64,000 bases of DNA from the NCBI GenBank assembly GCA_025769875.1, contig JAGFNK010000203.1, forward strand, positions 21,001 through 85,000, read 5' to 3'. Both the position numbers and the translations under genes were made by a program. This stretch comes from Russula earlei. Lineage: Eukaryota; Basidiomycota; Agaricomycetes; Russulales; Russulaceae. Shown here one piece after another: positions 11,656-23,869 of this stretch. Below the pieces are notes generated by a model. The model did no database searches. It worked only from the letters and a program-made list of their open reading frames with translations, and had not been told where the DNA came from. The first letter of the stretch is position 1; each line of letters opens with the position of its first letter.

Positions 11656-12625
11656 CACTGGGTCCATTCATTGTTGTTTCCCATACGGATTCTTTTTCAT
11701 TCTGTTTTCATATTCCGAGTTCCTCACGATTCCATGATGCCAATTGTATTGAGAATGGTAAAACGGTAACGAGTTGACCGCGTTGGATGCCTGGATGCTA
11801 AGCTAATTGATGGATTGATAGATTCGAGTCGTGATAGATGATGGAAGTTGCGATGCCGTGAGTGAGCTGTTTGTTGCCTGTTTGTCAGTCAGACGAACAT
11901 CGCGGATAAACTTTTATGGTCAACGCACACGTACATGTTCATGCCCGTCTACACGAGGGGGGAAAGGTGCTTGTGTACATCCCTAGTGTCAAGATAACAC
12001 GGGGCTCAAACCACAAGCTCTTACCCGGTGTCACCCTTGCTCCAGACTACACTGGACCCAAAAAGCTTTAACACAGTACCAGATCCAGTCTGGCGCCAGC
12101 GGGTGTTTTTCGCCGATAGGTAGTAGACCTTCTCGGGTGTCGCTTTCTTGACGTGATGATCTACCAGGACGTGCTCGAAGACGCTCGATCGTACGCACAG
12201 AAGCGGATCAGGCCCTACACGGGGCGTTTGGCTCCTTGCGATGTCCCTGTCACGGTGGGGGCAAGCGTATCAAAAGATGCGTTGATGATGCGGTTAATAT
12301 GCGGTGACGGAGACCGCTCTGAGTCGTGCGGGCATGCGCACGGAATGACGTTTGTTTACGCCCGTGGGGTCTGGGTGGTATTAGTTGGAGACCAGTCTTT
12401 GTGGGGTATGCATGTTGACGGGGGGGTGGGTGTCCGAGCCTTATGCCCTCTGCGTTGCGTGGGAACTTTTCAAGGTTTGTAGTTCAGATAGGGCTGGCTT
12501 CATCCTTTCGTGTAGTATGTGGTGAGCCCCGAGGGCGCATTCGGATTCCCAAAGACGTATCATTCCCGTACACGACATAAAAAGATATAGGGTATCATAT
12601 ATAGCTACAGCAACAGAAAAGAGAT
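11656..12625. other. intergenic region
   Basis: A 330-bp open frame (12153-12482, plus) has no recognised family and no splice partners, so it is not called. Nothing else was seen except the presumed 3' ends of the two converging genes on either side. Confidence 0.5.
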
Positions 12626-13901
12626 CTATGCATGGACAGGAATAAAACTATGAACAGGTGCCGCTGGACCTGGACTCAAGCTGGAAACTTGTAGAATGGG
12701 CATCCACCCGCCTGCGGAGACCTGCACGGTGCCGACGAGGACGACGTCGTTACGGGTGATACCCCCCGGTCCAACCCTCCAATTCGGATTGTAGGTGTGG
12801 GCATTGGCCGCGTGCTGCATGGGGTATTCGCGTACGTCAGCCCTCATCTCATCGGACGTCCCATCCATAGAGTCAGCAAAACAATAGCCGCACCGTGAGA
12901 AACCTGTCAACGACGCTGGCAACGAGTTTTGCGAACCTTTCCAACGTGATCATATTGCGATCCCGCGTCTGGTCCCTGATCTGTATCTGGCGCTCCCACG
13001 ACTCGTACCCCGGCCACTGGAATGCAACCATGTTTTAGCATGAAATTCTGCTGTGAAGGAAGGAGAGGGGGGAGCCGAGGCAGGAAGGGGGGAGTGGGGA
13101 GGGGGAAGGGGGAAGTGAGGAGAGAGAGAAGGAGAACTCTCACCGCGATGCGGATCTGCGTGGAGTGACCATTTCCCACAGGAGCAGCTCTCTCCGCGCA
13201 GGACAACGCTGCCGTGTCTCCGATGACCGCGCGGGTCAACGGTAGGCCGATGGCGCCGTTATGCTGGACGAAAAACACGGGCATGCGCAAGACGGCCTGC
13301 TCGACGTACCGACGCCAGTCCGACTGGTTCGGCGGCGTCCACATCTTCTGAGGGACGACGAGGCACGCGGGCGAGGGGATGAAGTCCAAGATCCAGAGGG
13401 GGTGATTGAAATTGTCGTTGAGAAACGTGTCGATCTGAGAGTCGGGCACGGACGGGGTCTCTACCATCAGCGCGTTCTGCCACCTGGGCACGCCCGCGAC
13501 GAGGTAGACCTGGTTCGCGTGTATGTTTAGGAGGGCTTCGATGAAAAAACAAGCATCTAGCTGGCCGAACATCCCCACGAGGAAGCCATTGCTACGGACA
13601 AAAGGTATGTACGAGGGCCCTCGATGGGGTGACGCTGGAAATCCGGGGGGGTATGACATGAATCAGGATATTGACTATCTGGCGGAACTCTGCGTCCGTC
13701 GGGGAGATGGGAAGGGGGGAGAGAGACGTATGCCTGCGTGGGGTGAGTGAGAGGCTTGGAGGCAGGGGGAATTTCACCTCTTGTACTGTGTCCGGTGGTG
13801 TGTTTTCCACGCGACTGACTAGGGCCCTCATCCCGATAGTACGTGTACTTGTGCAACGCAACCAAAGCGGGGGTCCCCTCCGGTTGGCCAACTACGATCA
13901 T
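12626..13901 (-). CDS. uncharacterised fungal protein family, copy A, 4 exons
   Basis: I do not recognise a functional domain. The model starts at 13901 with exons 13820-13901, 13144-13634, 12894-13016 and 12626-12814, all GT-AG and in phase. It begins MIVVGQPEGTPALVAL with YTYYRDEGP before the first intron. The second exon carries FGQLDACFFIEALL, WQNALMVETPSVPDSQIDT, HPLWILDFIPSPA, VVPQKMWTPPNQSDWRRYVE and FFVQHNGAIGLPLT. The third has WPGYESWERQI and FAKLVASVVDRFLT. The last has WRVGPGGITRNDVVLVG and GWMPILQVS. Copy B at 55393-56604 shares this architecture and most of these blocks. There is no signal peptide or membrane segment; the protein is rich in Trp, Pro and aromatic residues. The third intron (13017-13143) contains a long pyrimidine tract on the coding strand. 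The rather long first intron (13635-13819) is the least secure part. Confidence 0.72.
13054..13136. repeat. purine/pyrimidine mirror-like tract inside an intron of copy A
   Basis: The plus strand is almost pure G and A for about 80 bases, so the transcribed minus strand carries a CT-rich intron end. A similar but shorter tract lies in the equivalent intron of copy B (about 55757-55807). It is probably an extended polypyrimidine tract. Confidence 0.5.
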
Positions 13902-14773
13902 CCTGCTATGCTAGACCCTCGACGCCATCCTATTTGCTTGTGGCACCGCAGTTGTGGCACATAAGTCAACTATGTCCCATCAACTTAGGCCGTTGTCCCG
14001 TTTGGTGTTTGGCGAGGCCACCCGTTTGGGAAAGACGCCAGGGGCTTGGATCCGGAATGACGAGTCAGAATCCCGCGGAACTCGGCATTCCTTTCTAACG
14101 GGAGGGGGAGGGAACGTGGGGAGGACGGAGGGTCAAACCCTACTGCCGCAACAGCATGTTCTGATGTTCGGTGATGCAGAGGCTTGCATCCTCTTCGGGG
14201 GGGGAGTCAGGGCAAAGTACCCAAAAAGGGGAAGCGGTGAATGTCAAGAGTGTTTCATGCAAACCTGTGGTCCATGGGCGCTCTATTGTTGCGATGCCTC
14301 AAGCGCACAGACTCCCGATATTACGGATAAGGAAATATGAACAGTCACAGAGATCCTGCGAGCCAGAAATACCTCAAGATTACTCCCTTCGTGGCAGGGC
14401 TTCGGTATGTAACACCTTTAATCAATGGCCAACGACGAAAAGAGAAACAACAACACCGCCGTACTGTGACCCCGACATACTCTTCTTGCTTCCGAAGTAG
14501 TCACCAGCAGCACAGCGTCATCTTGGGTGACAAAAGGAGTTTGCAGTGCGAGGGCGTATTTTGATAGTCCTCCACGGAACATCGTCGGAAAACACACCGG
14601 AGTAACCGTCACCAACGCAACGGACGTTCGCTATATCTTACGCAGGAAAAGTGACCTTCCATCAGCAAGATTCGGAGTTTTCACTGTTCTAGTTGCCGAA
14701 ATATGAAGCGGATACGGATATCATCAATGTAACTTACTTCTACTGTTTAGCGCAGAGTCACCGACAAACAAAT
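13902..14773. other. intergenic region
   Basis: Several short frames run through this stretch but none has family similarity or splice support. It should contain the promoter of copy A and the 3' region of PAT1. Confidence 0.5.
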
Positions 14774-17700
14774 TTAGATGCTGATCTGCGAGCTGTCCAG
14801 GCCGAGCGCGTGTAAGAAAAGGTTCACGTTCCCAAGCTTAGCACGCCGTTCGTCCTCATCAGCGACCCAACCCTTGTTCGCACTTGCAACATTCTCGAGT
14901 ACCTTCTCCCGTAGTGCAGTGACAAGCGCCTGTTGTTGCTCATTCGTTGCGTGCAGTGCAAGAGCCGCAAGAAATTGCCACACGGGCTGATCGAGGGTTT
15001 CGGTGTGACGAATCGGAGTAGCGGAGTTCGGCGGAAGGGAGGCGAGCGCTGCAGCCCTACGTGTTGAGGGGAAAAGGTACAACAAGCTTGGATGTAACAG
15101 TTGAAACAGATGGTCGAACATGAATTCCCTATGAACTCTGTCATTGGGATGCCGCTTTTCCGCCGAATCACCCATACATACCATTGCTCCGTTTCTTCTT
15201 GTGTGGGAAGTTCCGAAAGATCTGTGGCAGTTGATATGCTTTGCTTGATGAGCTCGACGCGACTGAGAAACAATGTCAAAATGGCCAGGCCAGGCTACGG
15301 GGAAGGACATCAGTCCGAAGGAATTGATAGAGCGTGTGTAACAACCAACCCTTGTCTGGGTTATGGAAACGATATCGCTTCTCTCCAACAAGAGGCCCAA
15401 CAGTCCGCTAACTAGGCGTAATCCTGCTTTGGCGACGACAGGTAAAATGCTCTGGACAACGCTCCCAAGAAACGCTTGTGTTTGTCTTTCCAAATCTTGC
15501 TGGCGCGTGCTTTCCTCAGGGAGATCAAGGATACCCGCATGGAAAACGATATCCATTTGGGAGAAGCAAGCCACCAACAGCGTGAGCACAGTGAGCATTT
15601 GTTGCGAGGAGAGATGTCGCGAGATCCTTGGCAACAGCTTTTTACCTTTGGAAGGAGTGATCAGGGAGATAAATGGATGGGGGTTGCTGAAAGATGTCGA
15701 TATCCACGTCAGTGAGGAGCGCAGGACGGGTAACAAGAACCTGCCTTGTCTCCAAAGGGACCATAACCCTGAGGCCGTCCCATATCTGCTGGACGAGTCC
15801 AGAGTACCGTGCGTTCCTTGAAGTGGGTTAGGGGCATTCTGGGACATCGCAGAATGGCAATTCCTTGACACGCACCACATGTCTACCATCTCGGGATCTT
15901 CGATGTCGAGGGTTGCCTGCTCGCGTCTTAGTTGCTCGATATCCAATACCAAGTCATACAGATGTTCGAGGATCTTGAGCGCCTCTTTCGTTGTCAAAGG
16001 ATCTTGACGAGCTGTGTCACCCGACTATGAACTGATAAGCACCGAGCAATGCACCACGAAGCACAGAGCTCTCACATCGGCGGTAAAACCGAGGGCTTGA
16101 GCACCGATCTTTGCTGCTTCCCTTGCAGCCCCTTCACCATGCCTCCGGATAGCATCTTCCTTGGATATATGTGCATGCGAGGAGCTATTGGAAGGATCAA
16201 CTTGTAATAGCTGTCGCGGTGCTGCCTTGTAACTCCGCCCAGAAGTCTTGCCGAGCGCGCCCTGCAGGCTATTCTGAGTTGCTGGTGCATTTGAGATCAT
16301 TAACGTGACAGGTTTCCAGAAGTCGAATTAAGAACAAGCTCACGCTTATCTTGCTCTCTTTGACGCGCATTACTAACAATGCGTTCTACCTGCTGTTCCA
16401 TTTTCTGCATAGCACTTGGCCGTCGCCCAGCCCCCTTTTGGCCCATGCCTAAGCCGACGCCTCCAGAGGAGCCAAACTTCAGGACACGATCATCCGATGG
16501 CTGGAGTCCTAGACGCGAGCGCACAATAGCGCCATATACCTGTGCATAAAAGTCGTCCGCATATGGGTCCTGCGTGACGAGCTGAGAGACTTGTATCCGC
16601 GTGATAAAATCCTTGTCGGACTGCGTCATGAGGTCGTTGTATCGAGACTAGAGAAAATTTAGCATAATGACAAGACGATGACAACATGCAAGACGTGCCA
16701 TATGCGCGATTTTGGCGGCCTTGAGTCTCCTCTTCTCTTCCATGCGTTCAGTCTCCATGATCCTGCGCATCGCCTCAGCTTGGAGGGCGTCTTGATCCAC
16801 CTGCGAGGAGGCCTGCATGAATTCCACCTGGGCCATCTCAGACAGGAGACGCTGCTGCAATTGGATATTCTGAGGCACGTACTGGCCCTTCTGGTGGTAT
16901 TGAGGCTGCAGATGGGGGTCGACGAAGGAAGGCGACTGCTGTCTACGCTGGACGAGCTGTTGCTGGGATAGCACGCTGGGAAGAGAATGATCTGATGGTT
17001 GGCGTTGATGCAGGTACTGATTCTGCATGATCTGGTGCTGGCGGCTGTCAGAACGTTGGGAACGGAGCTGCCTTTCCATCTGGTCAAAACGCAGCTGCTG
17101 TTCTTGCAACTGAAGCTCTTGCAACTGGAGTTCTTGCAACTGGAGCTCTTGCAACTGAAGTTCTTGCAACTGCCGTTCTCGTATCTGCTCCTGAAGCTGT
17201 ACCTCCTGCAAGCGACGTTCTCGCTCTTGTTCCAGAACCTGCTGTTGACGGACCTGCAGCTGCAGCTGCTCCTGCAGTTGTTGTTCTCGGAGCTGCTGCT
17301 GCTGCAGGAGCTGTTGCTGTTGCAGTTGCTGGTGGAATCTAGGCGACTGGGCTTGAGGATGCATTCTTGGAGGGGCCGAACGCTGCTGCTGATAGAAGTG
17401 GGTTTGTTGGGCGTGCTGCTGTTCCTGCATCAGCTGCTGTCGCTGGGTGATGGCGGCATTCTGCATGCGCTGCGCAACTGCAGCCACCTTCATTTCCGCC
17501 TCAATGTCCTGTAGCGTTCGAGCCCCAGCCTTTGGAGTTAGCTGAGCTGCGGAGGCGCCCGGTGAATGCGATTGAACAAGGTTCGGCGACGAGATCGAAC
17601 TTCCATTCGCGTGGTTTGAGAGACGAACGGGGCCGTTGTAAACGTGATCAGCATGGGGGCGAGAAGTACCACCCGATCGAGGGAGGACCGAGAAGGGCGA

Positions 17701-18188
17701 CTTTTCATCCCAAAGTGATTGGGTTTGACGAGCTGCGGGGTAGAGGTGAGGTGGTTGAGAGGGGAACGGGATTCAATGCTGTGACGACCGTACACAAAGA
17801 ATGGGCTTGAGCTTCGTAGGTATGTGAAGTGTCTCTGGGTGGATCTGACGGGGAAGGTGTTGACTTGATGGCGGCGGAGTGGATCGAAGGAAGTCGAGAA
17901 TGTACATCGAGTGGAAGAGAGTGCTGTGTAAAATCAAAGTCCTTGCCTGCTCATGGTAAGCCACATAGATACTGACATTTGAAGCCGAAACTTGCCAACT
18001 TCCTCAGTGCCGCCAAACGTCTCGTCATTTAGTTCATCGCCACCTTCGAGGAGAGCATCGCCCAGCCCGTCATAACTGTCTTCACCCCAGGTGTAGACGG
18101 CGAGATCTTCCTGCTCTCCCTTTCCCTCGAGAAACTTTTGTATATCCTGTTGCAGTCGATTATTTTGTTGGAAACCGAAGAAAGACAT
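14774..18188 (-). CDS. PAT1: PAT1, activator of mRNA decapping (topoisomerase II-associated protein family)
   Basis: A P-body scaffold that links deadenylated mRNA to the Lsm1-7 ring and the DCP2 decapping enzyme. The start at 18188 gives MSFFGFQQNNRLQQDIQ, the conserved N-terminal motif. Supported exons: 17996-18188, 17794-17946, 16699-17732, 16344-16647, about 16090-16281, and from 16011 leftward with further introns to the stop at 14774. The middle exon contains SLWDEKSPFSVLPRS and a long Gln-rich region (about 17000-17480). SRYNDLMTQSDKDFITRIQ and ARQDPLTTKEALKILEHLY follow. The C-terminal alpha-solenoid includes SSQQMLTVLTLLVACFSQ, DQPVWQFLAALALHA and the terminal FLHALGLDSSQISI. Two introns use GC donors (17947-17995 GCAAGT; 16648-16698 GCACGT). 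Junctions between about 15250 and 15950 are inferred only roughly. It lies 134 bp downstream of the debranching enzyme gene on the same strand. Confidence 0.9.
17090..17175. repeat. 18-bp tandem repeat encoding LQELQL in PAT1
   Basis: Four to five imperfect 18-nt units built on TTGCAACTGGAGTTC lie inside the PAT1 Gln-rich region and encode alternating Leu-Gln-Glu hexapeptides. The phase is multiple of three, so unit changes would keep the reading frame. The antisense frame over this region looks like a leucine-rich protein but is a shadow. Confidence 0.7.
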
Positions 18189-18322
18189 AAGAGATGGGGA
18201 GAGGTCATGTCCTGTCCTTTTCCTACGCACGCGACGGAGGGCAAATCTCCCCGCACAAACAAGGCCACACAGCTCCAATCTCAAATATCACTGAATATTC
18301 ATTGTTCTGTCTATACCTCCCA

Positions 18323-21300
18323 TCACAACTCGCTAATATCCTCTAGAATGTCCAATATGGTGCTTGCGCTCCACGCTTGAGTAGCGCACGAGTCATTACA
18401 GAACGCCCCGTCCTTGTTCGTCAACTCGGGCAGTCCGGCCCAAGGGTCATCACGGATATACTCCCGAGGAGCACTAAGGACTCCGTAGATGTGGTGTAAT
18501 GTGGCAGATGGATCCTGATGAACAACTCTCAGAAGCAAGTACGAGGCTTGAGAAACTGCTACTGACCTCTTGGCCTTCTCCGTACTTCATGTCGAAATAC
18601 AAATAGGCTCGTAGGAAATAGCCCAGTGGCCATCCCCATTCTGGACCCTGAAACGAGGTCAGTGCAGGTAATGAACCACACTCACGAGGAAATACTGACC
18701 TGGTGATAGTTCCTGCCTTTCGCGACGGCAGGATCACTCGAATCATTGGAATTGTCGTAGTAGGGTCGATACTGTAAATCATTCGGATCGAGAGTCTTCA
18801 TCCCCAATGGGCCCCTGAGAACCTCGTCTGCGAGCTTTAACGCACTAAGCGCATGTTCCGGATCAAAAAGCTCAGGCGCAACTGTCATCGCAATTGGGAA
18901 GTTTGATCTGAACTGATAATCAGACCATTCCCGACCAGACCCCGATCCGAATACATCCTTATAAATACCACGGCGGTTGACAAGAGCTGGGTTTATTTCG
19001 TATTCTTTGTCCTGAGAGGGATCTAGAAACCCAATGAGCAGATATACATGAGTAGGTATCGACTTACCCAGCGGTACATAGTACAACTTTTCAAACGATG
19101 ACTGAATCAGGTCATCCCATTCTCGATACGTAACCAAGCGTTGTTTTCCGTCAACTGCGAGATCAATTCGCCATGAGAGAGAGTATCCGCAAGTATCCAA
19201 AATGTTCAGACTCACCCCTTGCTTCAACTCCTTCGAACGGAAACCTACCACGGCTTGATAATTCATCTAGCCACCTCAGCGTACTCTTCAGGAGACCCGT
19301 AATCTCGATCGGTGCACCATCCCGTGGAGTCCCCGGAACACCTTTCGTCCCTGCCTTCAAAGACTCGCCCATCTTGTCCATCCACGTTCCGCAGTTCCAC
19401 TCGTTTCCGCCAAGAATCAAGCCAGTCTTCCAATCAACATGGATTTCTATGTTGAATCCCTCGTCACGCATCTGCATATCAAGATTTGGACCCGCATTGT
19501 ATTCGCGGAAAGAGATGCCATTTGCGTGCCGCTGTAGCACTTCTTGAATGATTTCTGCAATACTGCTGGTCTCGGAGTAAGCGCGCGGGTCATTCCAGTG
19601 CACCCAAGTGTCGTCCTTCGGGAAGCGACGCTTTACGGGTTCATTGAGAAGAGCAGGGCCATCGGGTGCCTTGTTAACATAATCCTGTATGTTTTGAAGC
19701 ATCCACCAAGGTGAATCACGTGAGTTGTACCTAATGAGGACAAATGAAGCGACGGATTCTATCACAATCTATGAACCACGGACCTCGGATTACGAACAGA
19801 GTCCAACAAATTTGGTATCAGGCCATGCTTTAATGTTGATGCAAATGCTAGGATATGTCTCTTGGCCGACTCGAAATGACCAGTTGCCAGGAAGAGACCG
19901 CGAAGCGAGATGAATACATCCCGGCCCCAACATCTTGCCCAGCCAGCGGCAAAGTGCGGGAGTCCTGCCGCTAGTGAAGGAACACTCCTGGTGGGGTCTA
20001 GGGAAGCTGATTGCACGAGTCCATGCATCTGTAGCGAGACCATCGCGAGGTCTTGGGTGAATGAGTGACCAGACGCGACGAAGTCAGAAGATTGCTCGAT
20101 CACCACGCGACGAGCTGCCTTGTACGCCTCTGAGATCACGATAGCGAAGTATTTCGGCCGAAGGTAAGGTGGTACAGTCTCCTTCACGCGGTCAAACCGC
20201 TCCTTGAACCAAGCTGCAGGTCTTTGTAAGTTGGGCAGCGCGATTGCTTGTTTGAAAAGTCGATTTGATACATAGTCCAGCGCCCAGCTCCCCTCTCGCA
20301 GGTGGCCACAGAGGGGATGTCCAAGATCGTTGTGTTGTATGACGTGTTTCAGGGGATGCATCCAACCCTCCAAGCCGCAATATTTGAGTTTCCCGAAGCC
20401 AGGGATGTCGTAGGCCCCTATCTTACCGCCCGAGGCATCCATTTCCTCTCCCTCAGCCCGGAATAAGACGATGTTCAAATCGATGGTGTCCAGATCTTGA
20501 AAGGCGTCATCTGCTCCAGAACCGCAAAACTGGTCCAGGGCGGGATCAAGACCTTCGCGTTGTGTTTCGAAAACCATGATGCTGCCAGGTGGAAAGTAAT
20601 CGGGCACTACGATATCGGAATATGGACCTTGGGCGTCGCTTCCCCAAGACGGTAATACGGATGGAAGTTGCACCAGCTTTGATGGGATGCCCGTAATCCT
20701 CTGCGGAATAGAAGTACCTTCTTCGGTGAATTCGATGCTTGCTCCTAAAATGAACTTAGCGCTCGATCCACGGAGGCGAATAGGTTCAACTATCCAGTCA
20801 CTTTAAACATTTCTGACACCGTACGCGAGAGAGACGTACTCAGGCCGCGATCTTTCGAGCCCCGGGAAGGGGGATATGCTGTGTGCGCAACTAGTAGATA
20901 GCCCCGTTGTGTACTGGGCTGCACCCGGTGCATAACAAGATACTGCAACGAGAAGTCAGAGATGTATGCGTGACAGGATGACCAGATTGACCCACGTCGT
21001 TCTCTTGGTGGATATGACCCTCCTCGAAACCGCCGAGAATCATCTCCCGATGCAGGTTATTTAACCACCTCTTTGCGACCGCAATTCCGCTGCGCCCGAA
21101 GCGTTTTCCCTCTACATCCCCTAGCCCGACAAGGTCGTATAATCTCTTCTCTGTGACGAGCTCTAGTAGTCGTGGATACACCTCGTCGAAGCCCTTTACA
21201 CTCCCCGTGGCGCACCAGGAGAACGCGACAATAGCAGCTGTCGATAGAGTATCTTCTGCGGACCGCTTGCTGGAGGTTGACTCATTATCGTGTGTCTGAT

Positions 21301-23740
21301 CGTATAATAGCGCGTGCGGTAGCGAGCCAAAAATGGGAGAGATGATGCATGGTCGAATGGGACCACGTCCTGACGTAGTTGGAGAAGCTACATATGAGGA
21401 TGAAGTGAGGCAGGCACCATCCATCGAGCCAAAGGGCTTTCCGAGGCCATATCGCCAAGTGATGCGAGAGAATTCCTTAGGGTCCCATGCATTCCCGGCT
21501 TCACGGACGAGGCTGTTAATGCCGAGCCTGCTCACGAATATTGTGTCCGTATCCTCACTCCCAGTAAATAGTTCAGCAACGACATAGAGGTCGGGGTTGA
21601 CTGTACGCGCGCGGTCAAGGAGTGTTGTACCCACGTGTAGCGGCGTCGAGTGGCAGTTATCGAGTCGGAAGCCTGTGAATGAACGGGCCAGCGTCATCAC
21701 GTATTTGGTCATGTGTTCCCAAAGAAATGGTGAGTCCTCGGGCGAGTTGCCGTAGTTAAGTTTGACACAATCGCTCCAAGCGATGACAGTACGCCGGAAA
21801 TAAGCTTTGGAAGGAAGCAGGGCGAAGTTGGCAAGGGGATCAGCATTCCACAGCCATCCGTTTACCGCAAGGGAGTACTTGAGGGGTTCCCTCTCGAAAC
21901 TGGGAAGACGGACAAAGTAGGGCTCCATGATCGGAGACCTGTGACTGGCTCAGTCTCGTCTCAAAAGACTGACGAGATCACTGACTTCCACGAGATTTCA
22001 CCTAGCTTTGGGCCATGACCGTCCAGACGAGTATACTTCAAGCGGTTCTTGATATTCTCCAATGCGGTGCTGAAATCGTCCTCCCATTCCTCGTAAAGCG
22101 GTAGGTTCAACCCACCCACAATCTCACCCCACGTACTAACGAAATCCACGTCTCCATCACGAGCGGCAAGGACGAAACCAGCTGCGACGGAACCATCGAC
22201 ACTCACGCCATACCGGTTTGCATACTTCGACAACCCCTGTAGTAATTCCCCACCACGATATTCCCGTAAAATTTTTGCAAGTTCGATGGCAGTCTTGCCT
22301 TGAACGTCAGGACCATCCCACACCTTGATGTCTCCAGCAGTGAGGGCGTCTTGGATCGTTTTTTTCTCCTTCGTAACGTCGAGAACGTAATACTGCCAGA
22401 ATTTGAATTGTTGGCAGTACTCGTAGAAGGCATCCATAATAAGTTCGATATCCTCCATTGACTTGACGTCGGTAGGCAAACCGTAGCCCTCGAGTGAACC
22501 AGAGAACTCAATGATTGCATCGTCGAGCTCGAAAGCAGGGATAAGGTGCGGGAAGTTGAGCGGGCTATAACCTATGAGACGCGTATGTCAAAACCCATGA
22601 AGGGGGATATGGCGTAAGTGGTACGCCTACCAGCCTCTGGATGCTCCTCGAGCCAAGGACTATTGTTCGCCGTGTGATTGAGAACCACATCAGTCAAGTG
22701 AAGCAGACCATATTGTTCACGGGCCAAAGCGAGAACCTCCTCCATTTTCGCAATTCCGCCGTCTTCCTCGACAACTTGGGGCTCGTCAAACATGCTAGGT
22801 TCGTAGCGAAGCTGGTCCTTAATCGAGTAGGGTGAGTCACTTTCGCCCCGTTCCTGGAGCGGGGTCCAGTGTAACATGTTGTATCCCCGATCTCTAGCCT
22901 CCGCAAAAAAGTCAGGCCACTTGGAGACGGGACCCATCCATTTCGAAACGGTGCTGAGAAGAGACACTGCGGAGAGGGGAAGATTGATCACTTCATCTTT
23001 TATAACTGCACCACCGTCTGCGGGAAGTAGAAGTTTCGAGTCCTTGTCTAGGATGGGAGTGCGCGCCTTGGTTCGAAGAAGTGGATCGATGTTAAAATAG
23101 CCTTGTCTACCGGCTGATGCGAGTGGCCAGGAGTTTCATCGCCATACTCGACCCAATAAGCAAATGCGCCAGCATGGGATATAGGAAGATCAATTTGGAT
23201 GGGTCTGGAAACGTTCGTGGGAAGTCTGTGGACACGTTTGTTATTTGACAGCGAGTAAGGAAGATAGGATGGTATCCACTTGCTTGCGCTCTACGAACTC
23301 GTTGCGATCAAATGCACCGCCGTCGAGAGGGAAGTTGGTTTTGAATACGCCATTTCTAGACGCTGGTGTGCCCGCTTGCAGCGAAACGCGGAGAATGTAC
23401 GGGATATCTGCGGGAGGAAGACGAATGTACTGAAGTTTGTCAACGTAGTGGCAGCATTGCCAGGGTTGACACGAAAACGAACCTCTCGACTCTTGCTTGG
23501 GCCACCATCAGGCTCCAGTGGCAGCTCGTACACACGAATGGGGGCTTCACCATGCCTTATCGCAGACTCAAAAAAGTCTATTCCCTCATCGGCGGGCGTC
23601 TTGGGAGTCTTGCCGATCGTGGGGGATGAGTCGGCAGAAGGACCCGAGGAGGTGTGATTGTCTCTCTGGATGATTATAGTAGGGTGGGGAAAGGCATTGA
23701 GCGGTTTAGAGTTGGCTGGTTTGATCTTGGGTGCAGCCAT
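18323..23740 (-). CDS. GDB1: glycogen debranching enzyme (4-alpha-glucanotransferase / amylo-1,6-glucosidase)
   Basis: A bifunctional cytosolic enzyme that moves maltosyl/maltotriosyl units from glycogen branches and hydrolyses the remaining alpha-1,6 glucose. Start MAAPKIKPANSKPLNAF at 23740; stop at 18323; many short introns. The N-terminal part has RVYELPLEPDGGPS. The glucanotransferase TIM barrel shows DVVLNHTANNSPWL, the nucleophile region FTGFRLDNCHSTP, the acid/base region VVAELFTGSEDTD and LLYDQTHDNES, all with the expected acidic residues. The C-terminal glucosidase half contains FAAGWARCWGRDVFISLRG, NEWNCGTWMDKMGES and a terminal WPLGYFLRAYLYFD segment. Total coding length fits the roughly 1500-residue family. 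I did not fix every splice site. No frameshift was found in the segments I read. Confidence 0.93.
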
Positions 23741-23869
23741 TCCAAGGCAAGGAGCGAGCGAGAATGGGGGAGGAGGTGCGTGCGCGTTGAGGTCTTTAAG
23801 AAAATGGAGGGCAACCTGACGTCATTGAATGCCTTGTAACTCAACGTCATGAGGTCTAGTCCCTGCGTT

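Noticed and set aside
12153..12482. 109-residue frame on the plus strand
   Set aside because: No family similarity, no splice partners and ordinary intergenic composition.
16999..17514. Leucine-rich 171-residue frame on the plus strand
   Set aside because: It is the antisense shadow of the Gln-rich region of PAT1.
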